Of a DNA stretch of 64,000 bases, positions 51,213 to 63,550 are shown piece after piece. The translations under genes and the position numbers were made by a program. This stretch comes from Ariolimax columbianus (lineage: Eukaryota > Mollusca > Gastropoda > Stylommatophora > Arionidae). The notes below the pieces were generated by a model. The model did no database searches and was not told the origin of the DNA. It saw only the letters and a program-made list of their open reading frames with translations. Location of the stretch: assembly GCA_036924085.1 (NCBI GenBank), contig JAVGWX010000005.1:35681983-35745982 (forward strand). Direction: 5' to 3'. The first letter of the stretch is position 1, and each line of letters opens with the position of its first letter.

Positions 51213-52600
51213 AGAAAACAGAAAATCTTACAAATAATATTTCTTCTGTTGCAGGTTGAACACTTTTTACACCATACGAAACACAAGACCTCACCACTGA
51301 TGGAGTCACCCGCGGAACACCTGGCTGAGACATTTCGCCTCTACTCCATCTGTCTCCCACGCTGCCCAGTACTCATCAACCGGTGTCGTTGACGATCAAC
51401 GCGAAAGGCACTAGTTTGGTGTGGGAGTTACTTGACTAGAAACAAAGCAACAGTTCTACCTGGCTATCTATATTCGTGACTTTTTTTCACGACAGCCGGA
51501 GCAGAGCGGTACCAGCACAGTGAACTCCATCAAGAAACCTGGAGCAAAGAACTTTGCATGCTCTTGCAGTAGGGGTTTTTGTAACAATTTGCTTTCATAA
51601 TGAGGTTGCTAGCCTCATGCACAACTCATTTTAGTCACGATTTTCAATGCATGAATGGAGTTCAATCAATCAAATCAAAATCCTACCTCTCCATTTGTTG
51701 AAGCACAGGTCCAGCACTGTATTTGGCTTACCATAACCGGCTTTTATGAGATACTTTTTCAAGTAATTTGCATTACGGTAGCAATATTTTTAACATTGTA
51801 AAGTTTCCCACATCCATGCACAACCCTTAGTCGTCTCTTACAACACGCAATGAATAGAATCATGTATCCTATTGTCTTCACCACTCAGAATAAATAAATG
51901 CATCGCGTTCGGAAACAATTTTGTGCCCTTGATTTACTGTGGCAGCATTCTGCAGCGGTTATATTCTGTCATTCCCAGTAAGGAGCACCGGATGAAGGAA
52001 GTCAATAGATGTGAAACAGGCAGCGACAACGATAGAAATGATATGAATTTGAATTGCATGTGTGAAGTTTATATCAAAGTGCTCATAAGTGTCGGCGGAG
52101 CTACCCTGGCTCACAAAGAAAACATGTCTGTGTTCAGATTCCTGAACTGGCAGGATGGAACACCTATGGGATGCAATCCCATTACAATGTTTGCTGAATA
52201 TTGTTTCACCAGACTGTAAAGTGCAAAACACAGCACAATGCACTTCGTATTAGGACACACAGTTAGCGAGGCCAAATGTGTGACCTTATAGTAGTGTTTT
52301 CTCTAGTATTTCACTCTGTTTTGGTTATATGATTTATTCGAAGTTAAGTCAGTAAATAGGTCACACACTGATAAGGGGGATAGCTCACAAATGTAGTTAG
52401 TGGTTTCTAAAGATTTCAATAAGGGGGCAGTAACATCCAGCTGTGTGATTAATTAGGTAGCAGACACTAGGTGTCGCATGCAGGTGCGCGGCTCAGGTAC
52501 TAAATGGCATCCGTACTCACAGAGTGCCATCAATAACAGCATATTGTTGTGCAGTGGGTTCATTTAATTAATTAATTATTTATTAGTATTTTGGGGCGAT
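51213..52600. other. Unassigned stretch
   Basis: An open frame at 51872-52219 (115 codons) has no recognisable motif and is not called. No repeats recognised. Confidence 0.4.
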
Positions 52601-52604
52601 TGGT

Positions 52605-52621
52605 GGGGGGGGGGGGGGGGG
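52605..52621. repeat. Poly-G run (17 G)
   Basis: Uninterrupted G tract, 20 bp before the mariner fragment. Confidence 0.9.
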
Positions 52622-52639
52622 CGGCGGAAGGTGTGGGTG

Positions 52640-53020
52640 TAAAAGAACTTCAAAGTATATTCAAAAGCAAATGCTTCCTGTTTACGGTGAGAAGTGTTTG
52701 TCTCGTACAGCTGTACATACCAGTCGATACATTCACAGAAGGATTGCTGATGAAGCCCAGCCTGTTCACCCTGTCCGGATGTCAAGAGAAGCACCTGTGC
52801 AGAGTGTGTGGGAGATGAATCGAACTGACAGGCGAGTAACAAAAAAAAGTGCAGCAAATGCATTAGGGTGTTCGCATGGTTTAGTCTACAACATAATGCA
52901 TGATCGTTTCAATTTTCTGAAAGTGTCCTCACTGTGGGTGCGTAGACTACTAACTGACAAACACAAAATGAAAAGAATGGGGTCTTTCCCTTGCGCCGCT
53001 AAAAAGATTGAATGAGTGTA
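52640..53020 (+). pseudogene. mariner-type transposase relic, N-terminal part
   Basis: The 114-codon frame from 52671 reads VYGEKCLSRTAVHTS (first helix-turn-helix: VYG-xCLSRTAVFEW), then IADEAQPVHP (the DEPRPGRP block), NRTDRRVTKKSAANALGCSH (second helix-turn-helix: ADRRVTLRDIAxAVGCSxG), and HDRFNFLKVSSLWVRRLLTD (the HDRLxFRKVCARWVPRLLTDE block). It stops before the DDE catalytic core. About 30 residues of the central linker are missing near residue 18-24, and several motif residues are changed. It is likely a different mariner copy from those at 19.2 and 23.6 kb. Confidence 0.85.
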
Positions 53021-53199
53021 AACAGTCTTTGCGAGAAATTATGTTGCAAAATAAAGGACAATGTAATTAGAACAATAAATGGTTTTCAAGTTCGTATCTA
53101 ATTTTGTTGTTTGCTTTGAAGTATCCAATTGTGACATATTTACTGACTTGCGCTCGTATGACGGACAACATGTTCTTCAAGACTTTCGAATTGCGAGGA

Positions 53200-54702
53200 A
53201 CAGAATGATAGCACACTCCTCCTCCTCCATCTATCTGAGAAACATAATGATAGCACACTCCTCCTCCTCCATCTATCTGAGCAACAGAATGATAGCACAC
53301 TCCTCCTCCTCCATCTATCTGAGCAACAGAATGATAGCACACTCCTCCTCCTCCATCTATCTGAGCAACAGAATGATAGCACACTCCTCCTCCTCCATCT
53401 ATCCGAGGAACAGAATGATAGCACACTCCTCCTCCATCTATCTGAGCAACATAATGATAGCACACTCCTCCTCCTCCATCTATCTGAGGAACAGAATGAT
53501 AGCACACTCCTCCTCCTCCATCTATCTGAGGAACAGAATGATAGCACACTCCTCCTCCATCTATCTGAGGAACAGAATGATAGCACACTCCTCCTCCTCC
53601 ATCTATCTGAGCAACATAATGATAGCACACTCCTCCTCCTCCATCTATCTGAGGAACAGAATGATAGCACACTCCTCCTCCTCCATCTATCTGAGGAACA
53701 GAATGATAGCACACTCCTCCTCCATCTATCTGAGGAACAGAATGATAGCACACTCCTCCTCCTCCATCTATCTGAGGAACAGAATGATAGCACACTCCTC
53801 CTCCTCCATCTATCTGAGGAACAGAATGATAGCACACTCCTCCTCCTCCATCTATCCGAGGAACAGAATGATAGCACACTCCTCCTCCATCTATCCGAGG
53901 AACAGAATGATAGCACACTCCTCCTCCATCTATCTGAGGAACAGAATGATAGCACACTCCTCCTCCATCTATCTGAGGAACAGAATGATAGCACACTCCT
54001 CCTCCATCTATCTGAGGAACAGAATGATAGCACACTCCTCCTCCATCTATCTGAGGAACAGAATGATAGCACACTCCTCCTCCATCTATCTGAGGAACAG
54101 AATGATAGCACACTCCTCCTCCATCTATCTGAGGAACAGAATGATAGCACACTCCTCCTCCATCTATCTGAGCAACATAATGATAGCACACTCCTCCTCC
54201 TCCATCTATCTGAGGAACAGAATGATAGCACACTCCTCCTCCTCCATCTATCTGAGGAACAGAATGATAGCACACTCCTCCTCCTCCATCTATCTGAGGA
54301 ACAGAATGATAGCACACTCCTCCTCCTCCATCTATCTGAGGAACAGAATGATAGCACACTCCTCCTCCATCTATCTGAGCAACATAATGATAGCACACTC
54401 CTCCTCCTCCATCTATCTGAGGAACAGAATGATAGCACACTCCTCCTCCTCCATCTATCTGAGGAACAGAATGATAGCACACTCCTCCTCCTCCATCTAT
54501 CTGAGGAACAAAATGATAGCACACTCCTCCTCCATCTATCTGAGGAACAGAATGATAGCACACTCCTCCTCCATCTATCTGAGGAACAGAATGATAGCAC
54601 ACTCCTCCTCCATCTATCTGAGCAACATAATGATAGCACACTCCTCCTCCATCTATCTGAGGAACAGAATGATAGCACACTCCTCCTCCTCCATCTATCT
54701 GA
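53200..54702. repeat. 39/42-bp minisatellite, about 37 units
   Basis: Unit TGATAGCACACTCCTCCTCC then TCCATCTATCTGAGGAACAGAA; the 39-bp form lacks one CTC. All unit lengths are multiples of three, so frames of 542 codons (plus) and 557 and 524 codons (minus) stay open. These are artefacts of the period with no independent support. The array ends at 54702, exactly where the LINE copy begins. Confidence 0.95.
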
Positions 54703-57700
54703 GGTAGCGACCACAGGCCGATCAGGCTAACCATTGACATGGAAGTAGGCCCACAGGAAACAAAACCGCTCCCACGTTGGAACTACAAACGAGCCGACTG
54801 GGACAGATTTGCAATCCTGACAGATGGGCTGTGTGAAACCATCAACACACGAAACACCAAAATGAAGCCCATGGTAGAGAGCCTAAGCAAGGCAATAATG
54901 CAAGCCGCCACTGAAACCATCCCAAGAGGAGCTAGGAAAAACTATAAGCCCTACTGGAATGATGAGTTACAGAAAGTGGAAGATGCAGTAACAAATGCTA
55001 GGAACGTGGCAGAACGAGAAAAATCCATGGAGGCAAACATCGCCCTCAAAGCCGCCACGGCGAAGTACAAACACACTCTCAAGCAAACAGCAAGAGAAAG
55101 TTGGAAAAATAAAACGGAAAGTTTAAACCTGGACAAAGAAGGGAACAGGCTATGGAAGCTAGTCAGAGCCATGAATGACGAAACCCCGTCAAATAAACAA
55201 ATTACTATCAAGCAGGGTGAGAACTTGATCACAGGTAAGAAAGCCGCAAACGCCTTTGTCGATCACTATGCCAGAGCAAACCACATCGAGGTCCCTGCAG
55301 ATAAGCATACAGACATTAGCGAAGAGCTAAAGGGACACGAAAACATAAATACGGCTCCTGAAGAGCACATGATGGCCAAACTAACCATGCGCGAAATGGA
55401 AGAGGCTATGAGAACACTAAAGAAAAGGAAATCTCCCGGAAAAGACGGGATAACAAACGAAATGCTGATGGGGCTGGGCCAAACAGCGACGAAAAAACTA
55501 CTATCAGTCCTGAACCAAAGCTGGAAAAGGGGTATTGTACCCCAGGCATGGAAAGATGCAATACTGGTACCAGTACCAAAAACAGGAAAGGATAAAACAG
55601 ATCCGAATGGATACAGGCCCATAAGCCTACTGAGCTGTGTCGGCAAGCTGATGGAACGGATGATAAACACCAGACTGATGTGGCATCTGGAAGAAAAACG
55701 AATACTAATTCCACAGCAAGCCGGCTTTAGACAGCACAGATCCACTGAGGACCAGGTCATCCTCATAGCCCAGGAGATAGAAGATGCCTACCAGGCACAG
55801 AAACACACAGTAGCTGTTTGGGTGGATCTGGAAAAGGCATTTGACAAAGTCTGGAAGGATGGACTTAGAGTCAAGCTGAGAAGAAGTGATGTCTGTGGGA
55901 AGATGTACAAGTGGATCAACCACTACCTCAAACAAAGAACGGCCAGAGTCCAAGTCCAAGGGCAGATGAGCAAAAAGGTGACACTCGAGCAGGGAGTACC
56001 CCAAGGTGGAGTACTGTCACCCACACTCTTTCTGGTATATATAAACGATATTACAGAGAATATACCAAGAAGAGTCCATAGCTCAATGTTTGCAGACGAT
56101 CTGGCTATGTGGACCTCTGAAAAGAATCTCACCATAGCAAGAAATCGGATGCAAACGGCCCTAACATCGCTGGAAGAGTGGGCGAACTCATGGCTGGTCA
56201 AAATAAACGAGGAGAGAACCACGTGCACAATATTCTCGCTCTCATTAAAACCCCAAAGTACCAAATTAAGCCTAAATGGCAAAATCCTGCAGCCAAACGA
56301 CAACCCAACCTATCTGGGAGTCACATTTGATCGGCGCATGACATGGAAAAGTCAGATTGAGAGAAACCGAATGAAAGCCAGAGAAAGAATGGCGATCATG
56401 AGGAAACTTGCTGGCACAAGCTGGGGAGCAGACGAAGGCATACTAAAGAAACTGTACACTGGAAGAGTGAGACCAGTTCTCGAGTATGGCATTGCGGCAT
56501 GGACAACAGCAGCGAAGGCGAACTTCGATAAAGTTAACAAACTTCAAAACCAAGCCATGAGAATTATAACAGGTGGCATGAAGTCAACGCCAATTGTAGA
56601 ACTTGAAAATATTACAAAACTGCAATCCATGACCGATAGAAGAGACTGCAGAGCCCAGCTGCAGTCAGAGAAACTCCGAAGACTGACGGACCATCCAATG
56701 TACCAGAGACTAAACAATCTGGGAAATGGGAAACTGAAGCGGAGAAACTTTGCAGAAATAGCCAAAGCAAAGATGCACGAAGATCCCATAAACGCACTAA
56801 CAACACCAAAACCCATCACTACTGTACGAAAACCTACTTGGAGGCAGGATATATTTCCAGAGGTGGTAGAAAATATACCAGGTATTGCAAACAAAAACTG
56901 CCAGAGTGAGAAAGAAAGGAGAGACACTACCCTAAGCTTCATAACGAAAAGCTACCCAAGCATGGACTGGACCCATGCATACACCGACGGTTCTGTAACA
57001 AACACTACACAGAACGGAGGGGCAGGAGCATTCCTGAACCTACCAAATGGCAGAAAAATAACACTGTCATTCGCTACTGGTAAGTACACAAGCAATTTCA
57101 AAGCAGAGGCAGAGGCACTGAGGGCGGCAGTGGAAGAAATGGTGACACACAGTGAAAATGAGAGCCATATATTCTTGCTGACAGATGCTCTCGAAGTAGT
57201 CACAGCGCTAAAAAGCCAGAAGAACACTGAGCTTAATGACTTAAGAGCAGCACTCTGCAAACTGTGCCAGCAGTCCGCACCAAAAAGGGTGGTAGTACAG
57301 TGGGTTCCGTCACACTGCAACATCCAAGGCAACGAGGAGGCAGACAGACTGGCAAAAGAAGGTGCAAGGCTACCACAAACAGATACCAGTATGACGTACG
57401 AAGAGTCAAAACGGCTTATCAAAGCCAGATACATGTCCAAATGGGAAACCGAACATACTGGTTACACCAAAAACGATGCCTATTACCAGTTGAACCGAAG
57501 AGAGCAGGTCGTTGTCTTCAGACTTCGCACTGGCCACAACAGACTGAGGTACCACCTATTCAACAAACTGAAGATAGGGTGTACCGACGAATGCCCGTGC
57601 GGTACTGGTAAAATGACCACTGAACATCTGCTGCAGAACTGCCCGACATACAAGGATCAGAGAGAGCAGATGTGGCCATTGCCAGTGGAACTGCAAGACA

Positions 57701-57797
57701 AGCTGTATGGTAGTGGCGAGAGTCTCAGGATGACCGCCGCTTTTTTCGAGATAATAATGGTTACTGTCTGACTGTGTACGCAGAAGAAGAAGAAGAA
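54703..57797 (+). mobile_element. GAA-tail LINE, copy 4 (5'-truncated, coding part intact)
   Basis: Begins inside the endonuclease at its last motif (GSDHRP; copy 1 position about 6347) and runs to a short GAA tail. About 3.1 kb, a few percent different from copy 1. The left neighbour is the 39/42-bp minisatellite and the right neighbour the 65/67-bp satellite; no target-site duplication could be found, unlike copies 1-3. Confidence 0.93.
54739..57771 (+). CDS. LINE reverse transcriptase-RNase H polyprotein, 1010 codons, endonuclease lost
   Basis: Open from 54703; the first Met is codon 54739. RT catalytic Asp363 (DLEKAFD), FADD at 451-454, QGVPQGG before it, thumb VRPVLEYG after it. RNase H: Asp750 (YTDGS), Glu790 (FKAEAE), Asp816 (LLTDAL), His859 and Asp869 (PSHCNIQGNEEAD); all expected catalytic residues are present. 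C-terminal knuckle Cys952, Cys954, His963, Cys968. It ends FFEIIMVTV, matching copy 3. The protein would reverse-transcribe LINE RNA at a nicked target and degrade the RNA strand, but this copy has only the last endonuclease motif and no promoter region, so it is unlikely to be expressed as a working element. Lack of stops shows recent origin from an active source. It is the best guide to the family's protein. Confidence 0.92.
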   Translation: MEVGPQETKPLPRWNYKRADWDRFAILTDGLCETINTRNTKMKPMVESLSKAIMQAATETIPRGARKNYKPYWNDELQKVEDAVTNARNVAEREKSMEANIALKAATAKYKHTLKQTARESWKNKTESLNLDKEGNRLWKLVRAMNDETPSNKQITIKQGENLITGKKAANAFVDHYARANHIEVPADKHTDISEELKGHENINTAPEEHMMAKLTMREMEEAMRTLKKRKSPGKDGITNEMLMGLGQTATKKLLSVLNQSWKRGIVPQAWKDAILVPVPKTGKDKTDPNGYRPISLLSCVGKLMERMINTRLMWHLEEKRILIPQQAGFRQHRSTEDQVILIAQEIEDAYQAQKHTVAVWVDLEKAFDKVWKDGLRVKLRRSDVCGKMYKWINHYLKQRTARVQVQGQMSKKVTLEQGVPQGGVLSPTLFLVYINDITENIPRRVHSSMFADDLAMWTSEKNLTIARNRMQTALTSLEEWANSWLVKINEERTTCTIFSLSLKPQSTKLSLNGKILQPNDNPTYLGVTFDRRMTWKSQIERNRMKARERMAIMRKLAGTSWGADEGILKKLYTGRVRPVLEYGIAAWTTAAKANFDKVNKLQNQAMRIITGGMKSTPIVELENITKLQSMTDRRDCRAQLQSEKLRRLTDHPMYQRLNNLGNGKLKRRNFAEIAKAKMHEDPINALTTPKPITTVRKPTWRQDIFPEVVENIPGIANKNCQSEKERRDTTLSFITKSYPSMDWTHAYTDGSVTNTTQNGGAGAFLNLPNGRKITLSFATGKYTSNFKAEAEALRAAVEEMVTHSENESHIFLLTDALEVVTALKSQKNTELNDLRAALCKLCQQSAPKRVVVQWVPSHCNIQGNEEADRLAKEGARLPQTDTSMTYEESKRLIKARYMSKWETEHTGYTKNDAYYQLNRREQVVVFRLRTGHNRLRYHLFNKLKIGCTDECPCGTGKMTTEHLLQNCPTYKDQREQMWPLPVELQDKLYGSGESLRMTAAFFEIIMVTV

Positions 57798-60700
57798 ATG
57801 GAGAGATATGCGCGGACAACCGTACAACCAGCCTTATTATTGATCAACTAGAGGACATGGTCAAATGGAGAGATATGCTCGGACAACCGTACAACCAGCC
57901 TTATTATTGATCAACTAGAGGACATGGTCAAATGGAGAGACGCTCGGACAACCGTACAACCAGCCTTATTATTGATCAACTAGAGGACATGGTCAAATGG
58001 AGAGAGACGCTCGGACAACCGTACAACCAGCCTTATTATTGATCAACTAGAGGACATGGTCAAATGGAGAGACGCTCGGACAACCGTACAACCAGCCTTA
58101 TTATTGATCAACTAGAGGACATAGTCAAATGGAGAGACGCTCAGACAACCGTACAACCAGCCTTATTATTGATCAACTAGAGGACATGGTCAAATGGAGA
58201 GAGACGCTCGGACAACCGTACAACCAGCCTTATTATTGATCAACTAGAGGACATGGTCAAATGGAGAGACGCTCAGACAACCGTAAAACTAGCCTTATTA
58301 TTGATAAACTAGAGGACATGGTCAAATGGAGAGAGACGCTCGGACAACCGTACAACAAGCCTTATTATTGATCAACTAGAGGACATGGTCAAATGGAGAG
58401 AGACGCTCGGACAACCGTACAACCAGCCTTATTATTGATCAACTAGAGGACATGGTCAAATGGAGAGAGACGCTCGGACAACCGTACAACCAGCCTTATT
58501 ATTGATCAACTAGAGGACATGGTCAAATGGAGAGAGACGCTCGGACAACCGTACAACCAGCCTTATTATTGATCAACTAGAGGACATGGTCAAATGGAGA
58601 GAGACGCTCGGACAACCGTTCAACCAGCCTTATTATTGATCAACTAGAGGACATGGTCAAATGGAGAGAGACGCTCGGACAACCGTACAACCAGCCTTAT
58701 TATTGATCAACTAGAGGACATGGTCAAATGGAGAGATATGCTCGGACAACCGTACAACCAGCCTTATTATTGATCAACAAGAGGACATGGTCAAATGGAG
58801 AGAGACGCTCGGACAACCGTACAACCAGCCTTATTATTGATCAACTAGAGGACATGGTCAAATGGAGAGAGACGCTCGGACAACCGTACAACCAGCCTTA
58901 TTATTGATCAACTAGAGGACATGGTCAAATGGAGAGACGCTCGGACAACCGTACAACCAGCCTTATTATTGATCAACTAGATGACATGGTCAAATGGAGA
59001 GACGCTCGGACAACCGTACAACCAGCCTTATTATTGATCAACTAGAGGACATGGTCAAATGGAGAGACGCTCAGACAACCGTACAACCAGCCTTATTATT
59101 GATCAACTAGAGGACATGGTCAAATGGAGAGACGCTCAGACAACCGTACAACCAGCCTTATTATTGATCAACTAGAGGACATGGTCAAATGGAGAGAGAC
59201 GCTCGGACAACCGTACAACCAGCCTTATTATTGATCAACTAGAGGACATGGTCAAATGGAGAGATATGCTCGGACAACCGTACAACCAGCCTTATTATTG
59301 ATCAACTAGAGGACATGGTCAAATGGAGAGACGCTCGGACAACCGTACAACCAGCCTTATTATTGATCAACTAGAGGACATGGTCAAATGGAGAGACGCT
59401 CGGACAACCGTACAACCAGCCTTATTATTGATCAACTAGAGGACATGGTCAAATGGAGAGACGCTCGGACAACCGTACAACCAGCCTTATTATTGATCAA
59501 CTAGAGGACATGGTCAAATGGAGAGACGCTCGGACAACTGTACAACCAGCCTTATTATTGATCAACCAGAGGACATGGTCAAATGGAGAGACGCTCAGAC
59601 AACCGTACAACCAGCCTTATTATTGATCAACCAGAGGACATGGTCAAATGGAGAGATATGCTGGGACAACCGTACAACCAGCCTTATTATTGATCAACTA
59701 GAGGACATGGTCAAATGGAGAGACGCTCGGACAACCGTACAACCAGCCTTATTATTGATCAACTAGAGGACATGGTCAAATGGAGAGATATGCTCGGACA
59801 ACCGTACAACCAGCCTTAGAACTGGTCAACTAGAGGACATGGTCAAATGGAGCGATATGCTCGGACAACCGTACAACCAGCTGTATTATTGATCAACTAG
59901 AGGACTTGGTCAAATGGAGAGATATGCTCGGACAACCGTACAACCAGCCTTAGAACTGGTCAAACTGAGGACATGGTCAAATGGAGAGAGACGCTCGGAC
60001 AACCGTACAACCAGCCTTATTATTGATCAACTAGAGGACATGGTCAAATGGAGAGAGACGCTCGGACAACCGTTCAACCAGCCTTATTATTGATCAACTA
60101 GAGGACATGGTCAAATGGAGAGATATGCTCGGACAACCGTACAACCAGCCTTATTATTGATCAACTAGAGGACATGGTCAAATGGAGAGAGACGCTCGGA
60201 CAACCGTACAACCAGCCTTATTATTGATCAACTAGAGGACATGGTCAAATGGAGAGAGACGCTCGGACAACCGTACAACCAGCCTTATTATTGATCAACT
60301 AGAGGACAATGTCAAATGGAGAGACGCTCGGACAACCGTACAACCAGCCTTATTATTGATCAACTAGATGACATGGTCAAATGGAGAGACGCTCAGACAA
60401 CCGTACAACCAGCCTTATTATTGATCAACTAGAGGACATGGTCAAATGGAGAGACGCTCAGACAACCGTACAACCAGCCTTATTATTGATCAACTAGAGG
60501 ACATGGTCAAATGGAGAGAGACGCTCGGACAACCGTACAACCAGCCTTATTATTGATCAACTAGAGGACATGGTCAAATGGAGAGATATGCTCGGACAAC
60601 CGTACAACCAGCCTTATTATTGATCAACTAGAGGACATGGTCAAATGGAGACGATATGCTCGGACAACCGTACAACCAGCCTTATTATTGATCAACTAGA

Positions 60701-63550
60701 GGACATGGTCAAATGGAGAGACGCTCGGACAACCGTACAACCAGCCTTATTATTGATCAACTAGAGGACATGGTCAAATGGAGAGACGCTCGGACAACCG
60801 TACAACCAGCCTTATTATTGATCAACTAGAGGACATGGTCAAATGGAGAGACGCTCGGACAACTGTACAACCAGCCTTATTATTGATCAACTAGAGGACA
60901 TGGTCAAATGGAGAGACGCTCAGACAACCGTACAACCAGCCTTATTATTGATCAACCAGAGGACATGGTCAAATGGAGAGATATGCTGGGACAACCGTAC
61001 AACCAGCCTTATTATTGATCAACTAGAGGACATGGTCAAATGGAGAGACGCTCGGACAACCGTACAACCAGCCTTATTATTGATCAACTAGAGGACATGG
61101 TCAAATGGAGAGATATGCTCGGACAACCGTACAACCAGCCTTAGAACTGGTCAACTAGAGGACATGGTCAAATGGAGCGATATGCTCGGACAACCGTACA
61201 ACCAGCTGTATTATTGATCAACTAGAGGACTTGGTCAAATGGAGAGATATGCTCGGACAACCGTACAACCAGCCTTAGAACTGGTCAAACTGAGGACATG
61301 GTCAAATGGAGAGAGACGCTCGGACAACCGTACAACCAGCCTTATTATTGATCAACTAGAGGACATGGTCAAATGGAGAGAGACGCTCGGACAACCGTTC
61401 AACCAGCCTTATTATTGATCAACTAGAGGACATGGTCAAATGGAGAGATATGCTCGGACAACCGTACAACCAGCCTTATTATTGATCAACTAGAGGACAT
61501 GGTCAAATGGAGAGATATGCTCGGAAAACCGTACAACCAGCCTTATTATTGATCAACTAGAGGACATGGTCAAATGGAGAGAGACGCTCGGACAACCGTA
61601 CAACCAGCCTTATTATTGATCAACTAGAGGACATGGTCAAATGGAGAGAGACGCTCGGACAACCGTACAACCAGCCTTATTATTGATCAACTAGAGGACA
61701 ATGTCAAATGGAGAGACGCTCGGACAACCGTACAACCAGCCTTATTATTGATCAACTAGATGACATGGTCAAATGGAGAGACGCTCAGACAACCGTACAA
61801 CCAGCCTTATTATTGATCAACTAGAGGACATGGTCAAATGGAGAGACGCTCAGACAACCGTACAACCAGCCTTATTATTGATCAACTAGAGGACATGGTC
61901 AAATGGAGAGACGCTCAGACAACCGTACAACCAGCCTTATTATTGATCAACTAGAGGACATGGTCAAATGGAGAGAGACGCTCGGACAACCGTACAACCA
62001 GCCTTATTATTGATCAACTAGAGGACATGGTCAAATGGAGAGATATGCTCGTACAACCGTACAACCAGCCTTATTATTGATCAACTAGAGGACATGGTCA
62101 AATGGAGAGACGCTCGGACAACCGTACAACCAGCCTTATTATTGATCAACTAGAGGACATGGTCAAATGGAGAGACGCTCAGACAACCGTACAACCAGCC
62201 TTATTATTGATCAACTAGAGGACATGGTCAAATGGAGAGACGCTCGGACAACCGTACAACCAGCCTTATTATTGATCAACTAGAGGACATGGTCAAATGG
62301 AGAGACGCTCGGACAACCGTACAACCAGCCTTATTATTGATCAACCAGAGGACATGGTCAAATGGAGAGACGCTCAGACAACCGTACAACCAGCCTTATT
62401 ATTGATCAACCAGAGGACATGGTCAAATGGAGAGATATGCTCGGACAACCGTACAACCAGCCTTATTATTGATCCACTAGAGGACATGGTCAAATGGAGA
62501 GACGCTCGGACAACCGTACAACCAGCCTTATTATTGATCAACTAGAGGACATGGTCAAATGGAGAGATATGCTCGGACAACCGTACAACAAGCCTTATTA
62601 TTGATCAACTAGAGGACATGGTCAAATGGAGAGATATGCTCGGACAACCGTACAACCAGCCGTATTATTGATCAACTAGAGGACTTGGTCAAATGGAGAG
62701 ATATGCTCGGACAACCGTACAACCAGCCTTAGAACTGGTCAAACTGAGGACATGGTCAAATGGAGAGAGACGCTCGGACAACCGTACAACCAGCCTTATT
62801 ATTGATCAACTAAAGGACATGGTCAAATGGAGAGAGACGCTCGGACAACCGTACAACCAGCCTTAGAACTGGTCAAACTGAGGACATGGTCAAATGGAGA
62901 GAGACGCTCGGACAACCGTACAACCAGCCTTATTATTGATCAACTAGAGGACATGGTCAAATGGAGAGAGACGCTCGGACAACCGTACAACCAGCCTTAG
63001 AACTGGTCAAACTGAGGAGATGGTCAAATGGAGAGAGACGCTCGGACAACCGTACAACCAGCCTTATTATTGATCAACTAGAGGACATGGTCAAATGGAG
63101 AGAGACGCTCGGACAACCGTACAACCAGCCTTAGAACTGGTCAAACTGAGGACATGGTCAAATGGAGAGAGACGCTCGGACAACCGTACAACCAGCCTTA
63201 GAACTGGTCAAACTGAGGACATGGTCAAATGGAGAGAGACGCTCGGACAACCGTACAACCAGCCTTATTATTGATCAACTAGAGGACATGGTCAAATGGA
63301 GAGAGACGCTCGGACAACCGTACAACCAGCCTTAGAACTGGTCAAACTGAGGACATGGTCAAATGGAGAGAGACGCTCGGACAACCGTACAACCAGCCTT
63401 ATTATTGATCAACTAGAGGACATGGTCAAATGGAGAGAGACGCTCGGACAACCGTACAACCAGCCTTAGAACTGGTCAAACTGAGGACATGGTCAAATGG
63501 AGAGAGACGCTCGGACAACCGTACAACCAGCCTTATTATTGATCAACTAG
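57797..63550. repeat. 65/67-bp satellite array, about 87 units, with higher-order structure
   Basis: Basic unit ATGGAGAGAGACGCTCGGAC then AACCGTACAACCAGCCTTAT, TATTGATCAACTAGAGGACA and TGGTCAA (67 bp). A GAGACGCTC variant gives 65 bp, and a second unit type has CTTAGAACTGGTCAAACTG in place of CTTATTATTGATCAACTAG. Variant blocks recur at a distance: 59518-59910 and 60843-61236 are almost identical at an offset of 1325 bp, and a third related block starts at 62297 (offset 1454). From about 62700 the two unit types largely alternate. No transcription signals were identified. Confidence 0.95.

Noticed and set aside
51872..52219. 115-codon open frame
   Set aside because: No recognisable domain; overlapping open frame on the other strand; no evidence of selection.
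53079..54740. Long open frames (542, 557 and 524 codons) on both strands
   Set aside because: Entirely made of the 39/42-bp minisatellite; the frame is kept by period, on both strands at once, with no domain or codon evidence.
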